Assembly: GCA_951802115.1 (NCBI GenBank)
Contig: CATOPL010000015.1
Coordinates: forward strand, 1-64,000
Source of the DNA: an uncultured Lachnospiraceae bacterium
Lineage (GTDB): Bacteria > Bacillota > Clostridia > Lachnospirales > Lachnospiraceae
Length of the DNA stretch: 64,000 nucleotides
Direction of reading: 5' to 3'
A program made the translations under genes and the position numbers. Below, piece by piece: positions 28,805-37,853 of this stretch. Position 1 is the first letter of the stretch, and the number at the start of each line of letters is the position of its first letter. The notes beneath the pieces are model-generated. The model was not told where the DNA came from. It made no database searches and saw only the letters and a list, made by a program, of their open reading frames with translations.

Positions 28805-28874
28805 CTACAGGTTCTGTATACCTGCTCGAAACGGTCATTTCTGCCCCGGCGAAACTAATTTACAGAACCTGTAG
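28805..28874. repeat. perfect 14-bp inverted repeat with 42-bp spacer between convergent genes
   Basis: ctacaggttctgta (28805-28818) and tacagaacctgtag (28861-28874). Confidence 0.9.
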
Positions 28875-28896
28875 TCTCTATACTTTATCTTATTTT

Positions 28897-29391
28897 TTAT
28901 GAAATTCCTGTCTTCCGGAACAAAATCCCCTGATAGCGGATCAGTACATTTAACAGAACGCTTCCCAGCACTCCTGCAGCAATCACTTCACCGATCCCGA
29001 TCGTCAGCATCAAAAACGGTATCGGAAGCGCCGCTCCATATCCATAACGCAGTACAAAAGGCACAATCAATGTGTTCGCTGCAATCGGCGGAAATAAAAA
29101 CAAGATCCGGTGCCTGCGCAGACAGTAAGAGCCGGCCGCTCCCAGCAATGTCGCAATGCTTCCAAACACGATGTCAATCATAACCGAGCCGCCAAGCATA
29201 TTGGACAAGATGCATCCAATGAACAGTCCTGGTATAGCTGCCGGTGTAAAATACGGAAGAATCACCAGCGCTTCCGCAACCCGAACCTGTATTTCCCCAT
29301 AACTGATTGGGGCAAATGCCATGCACAATACTACATAGACTGCTGCAATCAACGCAGACTGAGTGAGAAATGTTACTTTGTTTTCCTTCAT
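28897..29391 (-). CDS. queT: QueT-type queuosine precursor transporter
   Basis: multi-TM protein 'ISYGEIQVRVAEALVILPYFTPAAIPGLFIGCILSNM'; preceded by preQ1-like motif. Confidence 0.88.
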   Translation of the reverse strand: MKENKVTFLTQSALIAAVYVVLCMAFAPISYGEIQVRVAEALVILPYFTPAAIPGLFIGCILSNMLGGSVMIDIVFGSIATLLGAAGSYCLRRHRILFLFPPIAANTLIVPFVLRYGYGAALPIPFLMLTIGIGEVIAAGVLGSVLLNVLIRYQGILFRKTGIS

Positions 29392-29401
29392 ATTTAATTG
29401 T

Positions 29402-29446
29402 CTCCTTTAGTTTTGTTTTACGTCAGGAAGGTCTCGAACTGACGTT
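29402..29446 (-). promoter_or_regulatory. preQ1-I riboswitch candidate overlapping the queT RBS
   Basis: ACGTCAG-TTCGAGACCTTC-CTGACGT followed by AAAACAAAACTAAAGGAG (stem-loop + A-rich tail + SD). Confidence 0.8.
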
Positions 29447-29516
29447 TTGATAGTTTTGAAAGCTCCTGATAACGAGCATTTTCTGAAAACTTATTATAGC
29501 GGAAATAAGAAAAAAG

Positions 29517-30653
29517 TCAAGTTCGATTCCAGACATTCAGGTAAATATCACTTTCCTCGTGATATTTACCGGTAATGACTTCGTCCATATTTTCTCTGGT
29601 TACCGCTACAGGTTCCAAACACTCATAAGGAATATCCCAGGTCCCATCATTGATATCTCCGGGGACAAATATGTCCGGATTTAACGTCCCGGAATCGCTG
29701 CTGAAGGTTTCTTCCGCCAAAGCCTCCGGATCGCGAATCACAATCCGGCTTCCCTTTGCCAGAGCAACCGACAGTTCAGCCGCCCGTCTGGCCAGTTTTT
29801 CCACAGGTTTATACACCGTCATACACTGCGTTCCTTCCACGACACGCTGGCAGGCGTCCAGGTCCGCATCTTGCCCTACAACACACACCTTTCCGGCCAT
29901 CCGACGTTCCGACAGCGCGCGCACCGCATGACCAGCAATGCTGTCGTTGCCGCACATGATTCCATCCACCTCATAATGATCTTTCAGATATTCTCCGGCC
30001 GCCGTAAACCCCGTCTCTGCCAGCCATCCTTCCGCATGTACGGTTTCCATAACCTCCAGATTACTGCCGGCCAGTACTTCCGAAAAACCATCCATGACCT
30101 GCGGAACATTATAATCTACCATAGGGCCGCAGACCTGAAGAATCTCTCCTCCTTCGCTCAGATGTTCCTGCATATGCTCTGCCATCAGACGCCCTACCTG
30201 ACTGTTGTCGAAAGAAATATAGAGATCCACGTCTGCGTTCAGAATCAGACGATCATATGCCACCACCGGAATTCCCGCTTTCTGCGCCCTCTCCACCGCC
30301 TCAGTCAGACCGCTGCCATCCTCATCGCTGGCCACCATCACAACAACAATCACGTCCATTTTTTTCTGGATAAAATAATCGATCTGTGCGATCTGTTCTT
30401 TCATATCCCCATTGGCATTCTGCACATTTACCTGCGCCCCCAGCTCCTGAGCGGCAGAAACAAAAACATCCCGGTCCCTCTGCCAGCGCTCAATAATAAA
30501 AGAATCAAAAGTGATGCCAATCTGAACCCCTTCTTCCTGTTTTTCTTCCGGTGTTTCCTGATACCTTGTCTGTTCTTTGCATCCTCCAAGCAAAAACAGA
30601 CACCCCAAAAATATGATGCCCAGACAGCAATGCTTTCTGTATCCTTGCTTCAT
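29517..30653 (-). CDS. XylF-like sugar-binding lipoprotein
   Basis: lipobox LLGGC; 'FIIERWQRDRDVFVSAAQELGAQVNVQNANGD', 'CVVGQDADLDACQRV'. Confidence 0.85.
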   Translation of the reverse strand: MKQGYRKHCCLGIIFLGCLFLLGGCKEQTRYQETPEEKQEEGVQIGITFDSFIIERWQRDRDVFVSAAQELGAQVNVQNANGDMKEQIAQIDYFIQKKMDVIVVVMVASDEDGSGLTEAVERAQKAGIPVVAYDRLILNADVDLYISFDNSQVGRLMAEHMQEHLSEGGEILQVCGPMVDYNVPQVMDGFSEVLAGSNLEVMETVHAEGWLAETGFTAAGEYLKDHYEVDGIMCGNDSIAGHAVRALSERRMAGKVCVVGQDADLDACQRVVEGTQCMTVYKPVEKLARRAAELSVALAKGSRIVIRDPEALAEETFSSDSGTLNPDIFVPGDINDGTWDIPYECLEPVAVTRENMDEVITGKYHEESDIYLNVWNRT

Positions 30654-32254
30654 CCTCTCTCGCTTTCCCGGTACTCCGTAGGTGTCACACCTGTATTTTT
30701 CTTGAAAATCCGACTGAAATAATTCGGATCACTGTACCCAACCGCTGCACAGATCTCTTTCATACTGCCCCCGTCTCCTGCCAGCAGTTCTTTCGCTTTT
30801 CCGATGCGCAGATTGGTTACGTATTCCACGAAATTACTGCCGGTTTCCTCTTTAAAAAGTTTGCTGAAATAATAAGGACTTAAGTCCATCTGGCGGGATA
30901 CTTCATCCAGCGACAAATCTTTATGATAATTATCCCGTATATAATCCTGTGCACGCACTACCAGCTGGTTTTCATGTTCTTCTTTTTTAACCGTCATATT
31001 TCTGCAGCTCTCTCCGAATCGCTCCACAAACCAGGGACGCAGATCGCTGTTTCTTTCTGCATTTACAATCAGCGGCAGATAATGCTCTCGTTCGCTGAAA
31101 TGATACGTCATACCGCCGTTCAGATAAGTTTTATGCTCCGCATACAGAACAAACTCCAGTGTTTTTAAACGAACACTCAGGTTTTTCTCATCATAGTTAT
31201 CCAGCATCCAGTCAAAATACCGTCCCGCCGCACGTTCACATTCTTCTGCCATTCCGCTCTCAAGGCTGTCGAACAATTCCTTTTCCAGGTCAATCGGATA
31301 CTCCGCATCATACCGGCACTGAATAGGAAGATCATCTACATGAGCCACACTGCCGGTAGAGCTGACCAGCGCCTTCAGCGCCTCCTCATAAGAGTCCATA
31401 CTTTTGTTCAGTTTCTGAATAGAACCGATGCCGATTCGGAACGTAATATCCGTCGCACGTTTTAATCTGCGGGTCAGCTCACGGCAGACATCAATCATAC
31501 CAATACGTTCTTCATAGCCCATCTTCCGATTTTTCATAGGCAGGAAAACCGGAATCTTATTAGAGATAACCGAACCGACGATACAATTCCAGGTATCTTT
31601 CACCGTTTCCCGCACTTTCCCGTAATTAAGCTGCGTCCGGAATCCGGCCCCCACTGCGTTGGTCATTTGATTGCCATGTTGATCATCGCCCACAGCCAGC
31701 GCCAGCATACATCCATACTCCGCCTTCATACCCAGAAGCTGACGGTAGTTTTCCACGTCTTCCATAGAGATCTCCTGAAACATGATTGCATAAATAAAGC
31801 CGTTTTCAATGATGGGTGTCACAGTTTCCATCTTCTCCCGGATCCGGAGATCGTCACTCCGTTTTTTTCTTCTGAAATCGATGGCTCTAAACGCTTTTTC
31901 CAGTACTTCTGTGATAATACCGGCGCCAAACGGCTTGTTCACATATTCCAGCACCCCCAGATTGATGGCTTCTTTGGCATAATCAAATTTATCATAGGCG
32001 GATAAAATGATAAACACCACCGACGGGCTGCTCTTCTTGATTTCACGGATGGCCTCAATGCCGTTGATCCCCGGCATCTGAATATCCATAAAAGCGATAT
32101 CCGGCCGAAAGCTCTCCGCAAGTTCAATCACATCTCTCCCTGTTTTTGCCGTCTCCATCTGGCACTGCCCCGGAAAATGCTTTTCAATAATCATTTTCAG
32201 AGAATCAAGCACGATTCCCTCATCGTCTGCCAGCATAACTCTGTACATTTTCAA
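30650..32254 (-). CDS. YesN-type response regulator with AraC DNA-binding domain
   Basis: REC 'MLADDEGIVLDSL', 'AFMDIQMPGINGIEAI'; C-terminal AraC HTH. Confidence 0.93.
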   Translation of the reverse strand: MKMYRVMLADDEGIVLDSLKMIIEKHFPGQCQMETAKTGRDVIELAESFRPDIAFMDIQMPGINGIEAIREIKKSSPSVVFIILSAYDKFDYAKEAINLGVLEYVNKPFGAGIITEVLEKAFRAIDFRRKKRSDDLRIREKMETVTPIIENGFIYAIMFQEISMEDVENYRQLLGMKAEYGCMLALAVGDDQHGNQMTNAVGAGFRTQLNYGKVRETVKDTWNCIVGSVISNKIPVFLPMKNRKMGYEERIGMIDVCRELTRRLKRATDITFRIGIGSIQKLNKSMDSYEEALKALVSSTGSVAHVDDLPIQCRYDAEYPIDLEKELFDSLESGMAEECERAAGRYFDWMLDNYDEKNLSVRLKTLEFVLYAEHKTYLNGGMTYHFSEREHYLPLIVNAERNSDLRPWFVERFGESCRNMTVKKEEHENQLVVRAQDYIRDNYHKDLSLDEVSRQMDLSPYYFSKLFKEETGSNFVEYVTNLRIGKAKELLAGDGGSMKEICAAVGYSDPNYFSRIFKKNTGVTPTEYRESERG

Positions 32255-32304
32255 TCCTCCTGTTGAAGTTTCGCCGCATAGCCTTTCGCCCGCAGTCCCC
32301 GGAC

Positions 32305-33846
32305 TCAGACTATCTGATATCGATTCTGCAACTCTGATTTTCCCGGAATTGTAATCAGAACTTCAGTTCCCGTATCCTTTCCTTCACTGAAAATCTGAAG
32401 CTTTGCCTGATTATGAAAATATAGTTTCAGACGCTGCATCACGTTTTTCATCCCCACACCGTTGGAACCGGAAACACTTTCCGTCTCCCCGGCATATCCG
32501 GACAATACCTGTTCAATCCGTTCTCCCTCCATACCCGCACCATTGTCCCAGATACTGATACAGATTTTATTTTCTTTTTGATAAACGGAAAGCTCAATCC
32601 TTCCCCTCCAGTCTATATTCCGAATCCCGTAGTTAAATGAATTTTCCACCAGCGGTTGCAGAATCATGCTCGGCACCCTCACATCAAGAAGAGATTCGTC
32701 AATATCTTTGGAAAAAAGAATCTCCCCGGAAAAACGTACATTTAAAATATAAACATAGTTGTCTACCAGATGAATCTCTTCTCGCAGCGCCGCGTCTTCA
32801 TCGTTTTTGCGTACATTATAGCGGAAAAATTCTGCTACATTTTCCAAAAAACGTCCGGTCAGCTCCGCTTCCTCCATCATCGCCAGCTGAACTCCTGCAT
32901 TCAGGGTATTGAACAGAAAATGCGGATTGATCTGAGCCTGCAGATATTTTAACTGAGCATCCTTTAAATGGCTCTGCATCATCAGTTCCCTCTCTTTGAG
33001 CTGATTTTCCCTTTCCATGGTCTCCCTGAGCTGTTCTATATAATTTCGTATATTTTCCACCATTTCATTAAAGGTATTGGTTACGATCCCCACTTCATCC
33101 ATGCTTTCTACCGGAATCTGACCGATCTCAAAATTTCCGCCCGACACTTCGTCCGCGGCTTCGGCCAGTCTGTGAAGCGGTCTTGTTACATTTCTGGTAC
33201 TCACCACTATCAGGCTGATGTTCCCCAGAAGGACCAGAAGCAGCACCACAATACTGATAAACTCCATATAGCGTAAAGAGGTAAGAAGCACCTGATAATT
33301 TCTGGAATTATCTTTAAACTGGGCATTATTCAGACTGTAGATAAAGGTATGGATCTCCTCATACAAGGCCGATGCTTCTTCATAAAGCTTTCCATATTTT
33401 TCTACATTTCGGCCCCTTTTCGCCTGAATTGCTTCTGCCGCCAGCCCAAGATAACTTTCTGATAATCCGCGAATATTCTTTTCCGTCAGAAGCATTTTAT
33501 TGTCTGTGGCCTGTGTATTCAGCCTGTCCATCAGTTCCCGATAAGCCTGTTCGCTCCGATAATAATCCTCCATGGCGTCGGAGCTTTTGGTATTCAAATA
33601 CTCTTCCATACTGCCCTGTACCCGGTCAAGCGCTCCGGACAGATCGTTCAGGCTCACATTGCTGACATAAACTTCTTCCACCCTGACTGTCATTTCATTG
33701 ATCAGCGCAAACATATAAAGATTAACCGCCAGAATAATCACTGCAGTCAGCAGAAAAAGCGCCGTCAGCTTCTGCTGGAGGGTCATATATTTCCATTTTC
33801 TCTGCAGAAATTCCTTCACACGACTGCAGCTGTCTTTCCGGCTCAT
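32305..33846 (-). CDS. YesM/LytS-type sensor histidine kinase
   Basis: two TM segments, HAMP, 'LQAQINPHFLFNTLN' His-kinase motif, 'SNGVGMKNV' HATPase; start trimmed to MSRKDSC. Confidence 0.93.
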   Translation of the reverse strand: MSRKDSCSRVKEFLQRKWKYMTLQQKLTALFLLTAVIILAVNLYMFALINEMTVRVEEVYVSNVSLNDLSGALDRVQGSMEEYLNTKSSDAMEDYYRSEQAYRELMDRLNTQATDNKMLLTEKNIRGLSESYLGLAAEAIQAKRGRNVEKYGKLYEEASALYEEIHTFIYSLNNAQFKDNSRNYQVLLTSLRYMEFISIVVLLLVLLGNISLIVVSTRNVTRPLHRLAEAADEVSGGNFEIGQIPVESMDEVGIVTNTFNEMVENIRNYIEQLRETMERENQLKERELMMQSHLKDAQLKYLQAQINPHFLFNTLNAGVQLAMMEEAELTGRFLENVAEFFRYNVRKNDEDAALREEIHLVDNYVYILNVRFSGEILFSKDIDESLLDVRVPSMILQPLVENSFNYGIRNIDWRGRIELSVYQKENKICISIWDNGAGMEGERIEQVLSGYAGETESVSGSNGVGMKNVMQRLKLYFHNQAKLQIFSEGKDTGTEVLITIPGKSELQNRYQIV

Positions 33847-34874
33847 CTTTCCTGCACCAGCCTTCCTGCTTCTTCTGACGTAATCAGCTGTGTATCTACC
33901 GCCATATAATTGTTGGTATATCCGGTCTCCATATACTCGTCCAGAGCCTGCACGCAAAGCCTCCCCATCTGCTCTGTATCAAGGGCAATCGTAGAATACA
34001 GAATATTTTTCGACACCGCCTCAAGAATCGCATCAGAATCATAATAACCCAGCATCTGTACGATCCCCACTTTATTATAATCCACCGCCGCCTGATATGC
34101 ACATCTTGTATGAACGGCGCTTAAGCACACCAAAATATCCGGAAGCTTACCGGCTTTTAGAAAAATATCTCTGATCGCCTCCTCAGAACTGAAGCCCCGG
34201 CTGTTGTCTACCGGACTGGTTTCCACAGACACGCTGTCCGCGTTCTCTCCCGCATTTTCCAGTGTCTCACGAATTCCCAGAAGAATCAGATTCTGACTGG
34301 TATCTGTACGATTTTCATCTACCAGAACCAGAACCCGTGCCGGTTCTTTCGTCCCGCCATCTGTTCCGGCGGCGTTTTCTCTCTCTGCCAACAGATTCAG
34401 TATCTGATTCCCATAATCCTGTCCCAGATTGTAGCTGTTATTACCCACAAAGCACTGTCTGATACTGCCCGTACTGTCCTGCAGCACATTTACTACCGGA
34501 ATACCCTGTTCTACTATATCCTGCAAAATTGCGATGGTCTCCTCCTCTTCATCGCCGGGAACAATAATCCCGTCTACGGACGCCTGCATGGCCATTTTCA
34601 AAAGATCATTTCTTCTGTACTCCACCGCCAGATCTTCTCCAAAACGTTCTACATAAGCCCCGCGCTTCTTTCCTTCAGCTACCGCACTTTCATAAACACG
34701 ATCCCAGAAGTCACTGTCCTCTCTGCCCGTAATCATCACATAATGTCTGTCATACAGTTCATAACTTCCTTCCTCTCCTCTGCCCAGTTCACGGAACCGC
34801 TGCCAGAAAAAGATAAGACATCCCAGTAAAAATGCCAGTTCCACTGCGAACACAATCGTCCTTTTTCGGATCAT
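33843..34874 (-). CDS. membrane-anchored periplasmic-binding-like protein (XylFII-like co-sensor)
   Basis: N-terminal TM anchor without lipobox; 'DSDFWDRVYESAVAEGKKRGAYVE'; TCA/CAT overlap with the histidine kinase. Confidence 0.8.
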   Translation of the reverse strand: MIRKRTIVFAVELAFLLGCLIFFWQRFRELGRGEEGSYELYDRHYVMITGREDSDFWDRVYESAVAEGKKRGAYVERFGEDLAVEYRRNDLLKMAMQASVDGIIVPGDEEEETIAILQDIVEQGIPVVNVLQDSTGSIRQCFVGNNSYNLGQDYGNQILNLLAERENAAGTDGGTKEPARVLVLVDENRTDTSQNLILLGIRETLENAGENADSVSVETSPVDNSRGFSSEEAIRDIFLKAGKLPDILVCLSAVHTRCAYQAAVDYNKVGIVQMLGYYDSDAILEAVSKNILYSTIALDTEQMGRLCVQALDEYMETGYTNNYMAVDTQLITSEEAGRLVQER

Positions 34875-34975
34875 AACAGCTATCCTCCCTTATCCCTGCA
34901 CCATGTACTCAGGGCATGTACAAAATAAAAGGGAGACTACAGCACTTCGGTACTGTTCGTCCCCCTTGGCAGCAG

Positions 34976-35133
34976 AGCGTGTTTGAACATTACTTTCCGC
35001 CGGCTGTGTCACAATTTGTAAGAAATTTGTTCCAAACGAACGCGGTTCAGTGAACTGCGTCAAGTGAATTTCGGCCAAATATACCGCTAAACAGGACGTA
35101 CAGACGGCAGCAGTAAATGTTCAAATGCACTCT
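34976..35133. mobile_element. MITE-like intergenic element containing dispersed repeat copy B
   Basis: imperfect TIRs agcgtgtttgaacattact / agtaaatgttcaaatgcactct; core 35015-35107 matches 6071-6163. Confidence 0.6.
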
Positions 35134-35147
35134 ACATCAAACGCCTG

Positions 35148-36632
35148 CTATGCAAACGGATTCTCCGTCGGATAACGGACGCCGGCCGGCTGGTTGTAGC
35201 CAATCTCGCTTACATCCACGCCGATATATTTAAATACTTCATACAATGCCTTGCCGTAATGACCGAATGCCACTGCGCCATGATGCGGATAGTTGCCCTC
35301 GATCAGTACGTGGCGGTAAAAACGCTTCATCTCCGGAATTGCGAAAATACCAATACCGCCGAAAGAACGGGTTGCCACCGGAAGGACTTCGCCGTTTGCC
35401 ACATAAGCGCGCAGTTTGCAGTCTGCGGTACTCTGCAGGCGGAAGAAAGTGATATTGCCCGGGGTAATATCTCCCTCCAGCGTTCCCTGAGTCACTTCTT
35501 CCGGAAGGCTTCTTGCCATAATGAGCTGATATTTCATCTGGCAGAAAGACAGCTTCTTCGTGTTGGTATTACCGCAGTGGAAGCCCATAAAGACATCATT
35601 GCTGGTATAATCGTATTTCCCTTCGATATCCTCATGATAGATATCATAAGGCACGGTATTGTTGATATCCAGAAGCGTAACAATATCATCGCTGACGCAG
35701 GTGCCGATAAACTCGCTCAGGCAGCCGTAGATATCCACCTCACAGGATACCGGAATACCGCGGCCGGTCAGACGGCTGTTTACATAACAGGGAACAAAAC
35801 CAAACTGTGTCTGGAATGCCGGCCAGCATTTACCTGCAACAGCCACATATTTCCGATAGCCTTTGTGTTCTTCAATCCAGTCCAGAAGCGTCAGTTCATA
35901 CTGCGCCAGCTTTGGAAGAATTTCCGGCTTCATATTACCTTTGCCAAGCTCTGCTTCCATATCTGCGACCACTTCCGGAATTCTCGGATCGCCATCATGT
36001 TTGTTATAAGCTTCAAACAGATCAAGCTCAGAATTTTCCTCAATCTCAACACCCAGATTATAGAGCTGTTTAATCGGCGCATTGCATGCCAGGAAGTTTA
36101 ACGGACGCGGTCCAAAGCTGATAATCTTCAGATCCGAGAGGCCGACAACTGCTCTCGCAATCGGAATAAATTCATGGATCATATCTGCACACTCTTCTGC
36201 AGTTCCAACCGGATACTCCGGAATATACGCCCTGATGTTCCGAAGCGCCAGATTATAACTTGCATTCAGCATACCGCAGTATGCGTCTCCGCGGCCCTGG
36301 ATCAGATTATCGCCTGACTCCTCTGCCGCCGCTACAAACATCTTTGGTCCCTCAAAATGTTTCGCCAGTAAAGTTTCCGAAATCTCCGGACCAAAGTTGC
36401 CAAGATAAACAACCAGAGCGTTGCAGCCTGCCGCTTTTACATCTTCCAGAGCCTGCACCATATGAATCTCACTCTCTACGATACACACCGGACATTCATA
36501 GATATCTGCCGCATCATATTTTGCCTGGTATGCTGCCACCAGCGCTTTTCTTCTGTTCACCGACAAAGACTCCGGAAAACAGTCGCGGCTTACCGCCACG
36601 ATACCGATCTTTACTTTTGGAATGTTGTTCAT
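35148..36632 (-). CDS. L-fucose/L-arabinose isomerase family protein
   Basis: FucI/AraA-like fold pattern: 'LVVYLGNFGPE', 'GRGDAYCGMLNASYNLALRN', 'CEVDIYGCLSEFIG', 'GFHCGNT'. Confidence 0.85.
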   Translation of the reverse strand: MNNIPKVKIGIVAVSRDCFPESLSVNRRKALVAAYQAKYDAADIYECPVCIVESEIHMVQALEDVKAAGCNALVVYLGNFGPEISETLLAKHFEGPKMFVAAAEESGDNLIQGRGDAYCGMLNASYNLALRNIRAYIPEYPVGTAEECADMIHEFIPIARAVVGLSDLKIISFGPRPLNFLACNAPIKQLYNLGVEIEENSELDLFEAYNKHDGDPRIPEVVADMEAELGKGNMKPEILPKLAQYELTLLDWIEEHKGYRKYVAVAGKCWPAFQTQFGFVPCYVNSRLTGRGIPVSCEVDIYGCLSEFIGTCVSDDIVTLLDINNTVPYDIYHEDIEGKYDYTSNDVFMGFHCGNTNTKKLSFCQMKYQLIMARSLPEEVTQGTLEGDITPGNITFFRLQSTADCKLRAYVANGEVLPVATRSFGGIGIFAIPEMKRFYRHVLIEGNYPHHGAVAFGHYGKALYEVFKYIGVDVSEIGYNQPAGVRYPTENPFA

Positions 36633-36723
36633 AATCTTATCCTCCTGATTGATGATATGTATGTTTTCAATATTACAGGGCTTTCACCTGCACCGAAACT
36701 GCTTTCTGCGAAGTAAATATCTT

Positions 36724-37347
36724 TTACTCCCGGCAGTCTACGTTCTTTCCGGTCAGACCGATATGGGAACCTTCCGGCAGCCCGCCTTCTGCATGTCCGA
36801 TCAGCCATTTATTCTTTGCGGCGATCAGCTTGTCTTCCCATCCGTCATGCCCCTCTTCCAGCGGCAGATTGGTATTCTTAGGAAGCACAATCGCCACCTG
36901 GAAAGCATCGTCTCCCGCGCTGCAGGGCGCATAATGAAGCGTAGTCGCATAAATTTCCACCGCTGTTCCTTTAGGAAGCAGAAACGCCTCCACCAGAGAA
37001 GTATCATAAGTAAAATTTTCTGTAATATCCTGCTGCGCGCCTACAAGAAGAATGGCGTCAGTCCCTGCCACATTGATCTCTGAAGAGCGATGATATTCCA
37101 GCGCATTAAGCAGATAGTTGCGGCCGTTGCAGTAACCAATCTGAATGGGCAGTTCCCCATAAGTTTTCGTCTGCAGCTCTGCGAACACCGGAAGCTCTTC
37201 CAGTTCTGCCACAGACGGCTCATAGACTACATTCTCCGGGAGCGGTGTTTTTGTATTCAAAGCTTCCACCAGCCCCGAAAATTCAATATTCTGTACGACT
37301 CTTCCATATCTGCCGAATGCAGGATCCGTTACTTTTTTAATCTCCAT
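36724..37347 (-). CDS. DUF4867-like (cupin-like) protein
   Basis: 'AFLLPKGTAVEIYATTLHYAPC', 'LIGHAEGGLPEGSHIGLTGKN'; SD at the second ATG. Confidence 0.75.
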   Translation of the reverse strand: MEIKKVTDPAFGRYGRVVQNIEFSGLVEALNTKTPLPENVVYEPSVAELEELPVFAELQTKTYGELPIQIGYCNGRNYLLNALEYHRSSEINVAGTDAILLVGAQQDITENFTYDTSLVEAFLLPKGTAVEIYATTLHYAPCSAGDDAFQVAIVLPKNTNLPLEEGHDGWEDKLIAAKNKWLIGHAEGGLPEGSHIGLTGKNVDCRE

Positions 37348-37349
37348 CG

Positions 37350-37853
37350 TCATCTTCCTCCTTTTATATACACAGTTTCTAATAACTCTTCTATTCTCTG
37401 CAGAGATTTTTTTGCCGGCAGGTAAAAACATGCTCTCATCAATATCTGTGCAAATGTCATCATAAGAGCCGTACTGCAAAGCAGCGGTAAGGCGGAAAGA
37501 ATTCCCTCCACACAAATCTGAAGTATCCCCGTCAGAAAAAAGAACAGAACACCACACATCCAGGTCATCATAAATACAGATACCAATGGATGCATTCGCA
37601 TTTGAATACAGATTTCTGTTTGATTCCCCAGAGCCTGCATAGTTCCTTTTATCACCGGCAAAAAAGAATTCCGGTTCCTGATATTACTGACAAGTCTGAA
37701 TTCCGAGTCATTTATTCTCCCGGTAAATTCTCCCTGTCGTGATACAGGAAAGAATCTGTCCTCCGAAATCGTCACCGACTTCAAAATCATACAGATCTCT
37801 TCTGCCGTCCTCTCTGTTTGAAATCTGTAATCCAACGACGGCAACAGTTTCAT
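37350..37853 (-). CDS. hypothetical membrane protein in the xylB operon
   Basis: two central TM segments; ATGA-type overlap with the xylB stop. Confidence 0.7.
   Translation of the reverse strand: MKLLPSLDYRFQTERTAEEICMILKSVTISEDRFFPVSRQGEFTGRINDSEFRLVSNIRNRNSFLPVIKGTMQALGNQTEICIQMRMHPLVSVFMMTWMCGVLFFFLTGILQICVEGILSALPLLCSTALMMTFAQILMRACFYLPAKKSLQRIEELLETVYIKGGR

Noticed and set aside
34937-34970. Hairpin gggagactacagcacttcggtactgttcgtccccc
   Set aside because: Likely an ordinary small stem-loop outside the TIR-bounded element; insufficient evidence for a distinct function.
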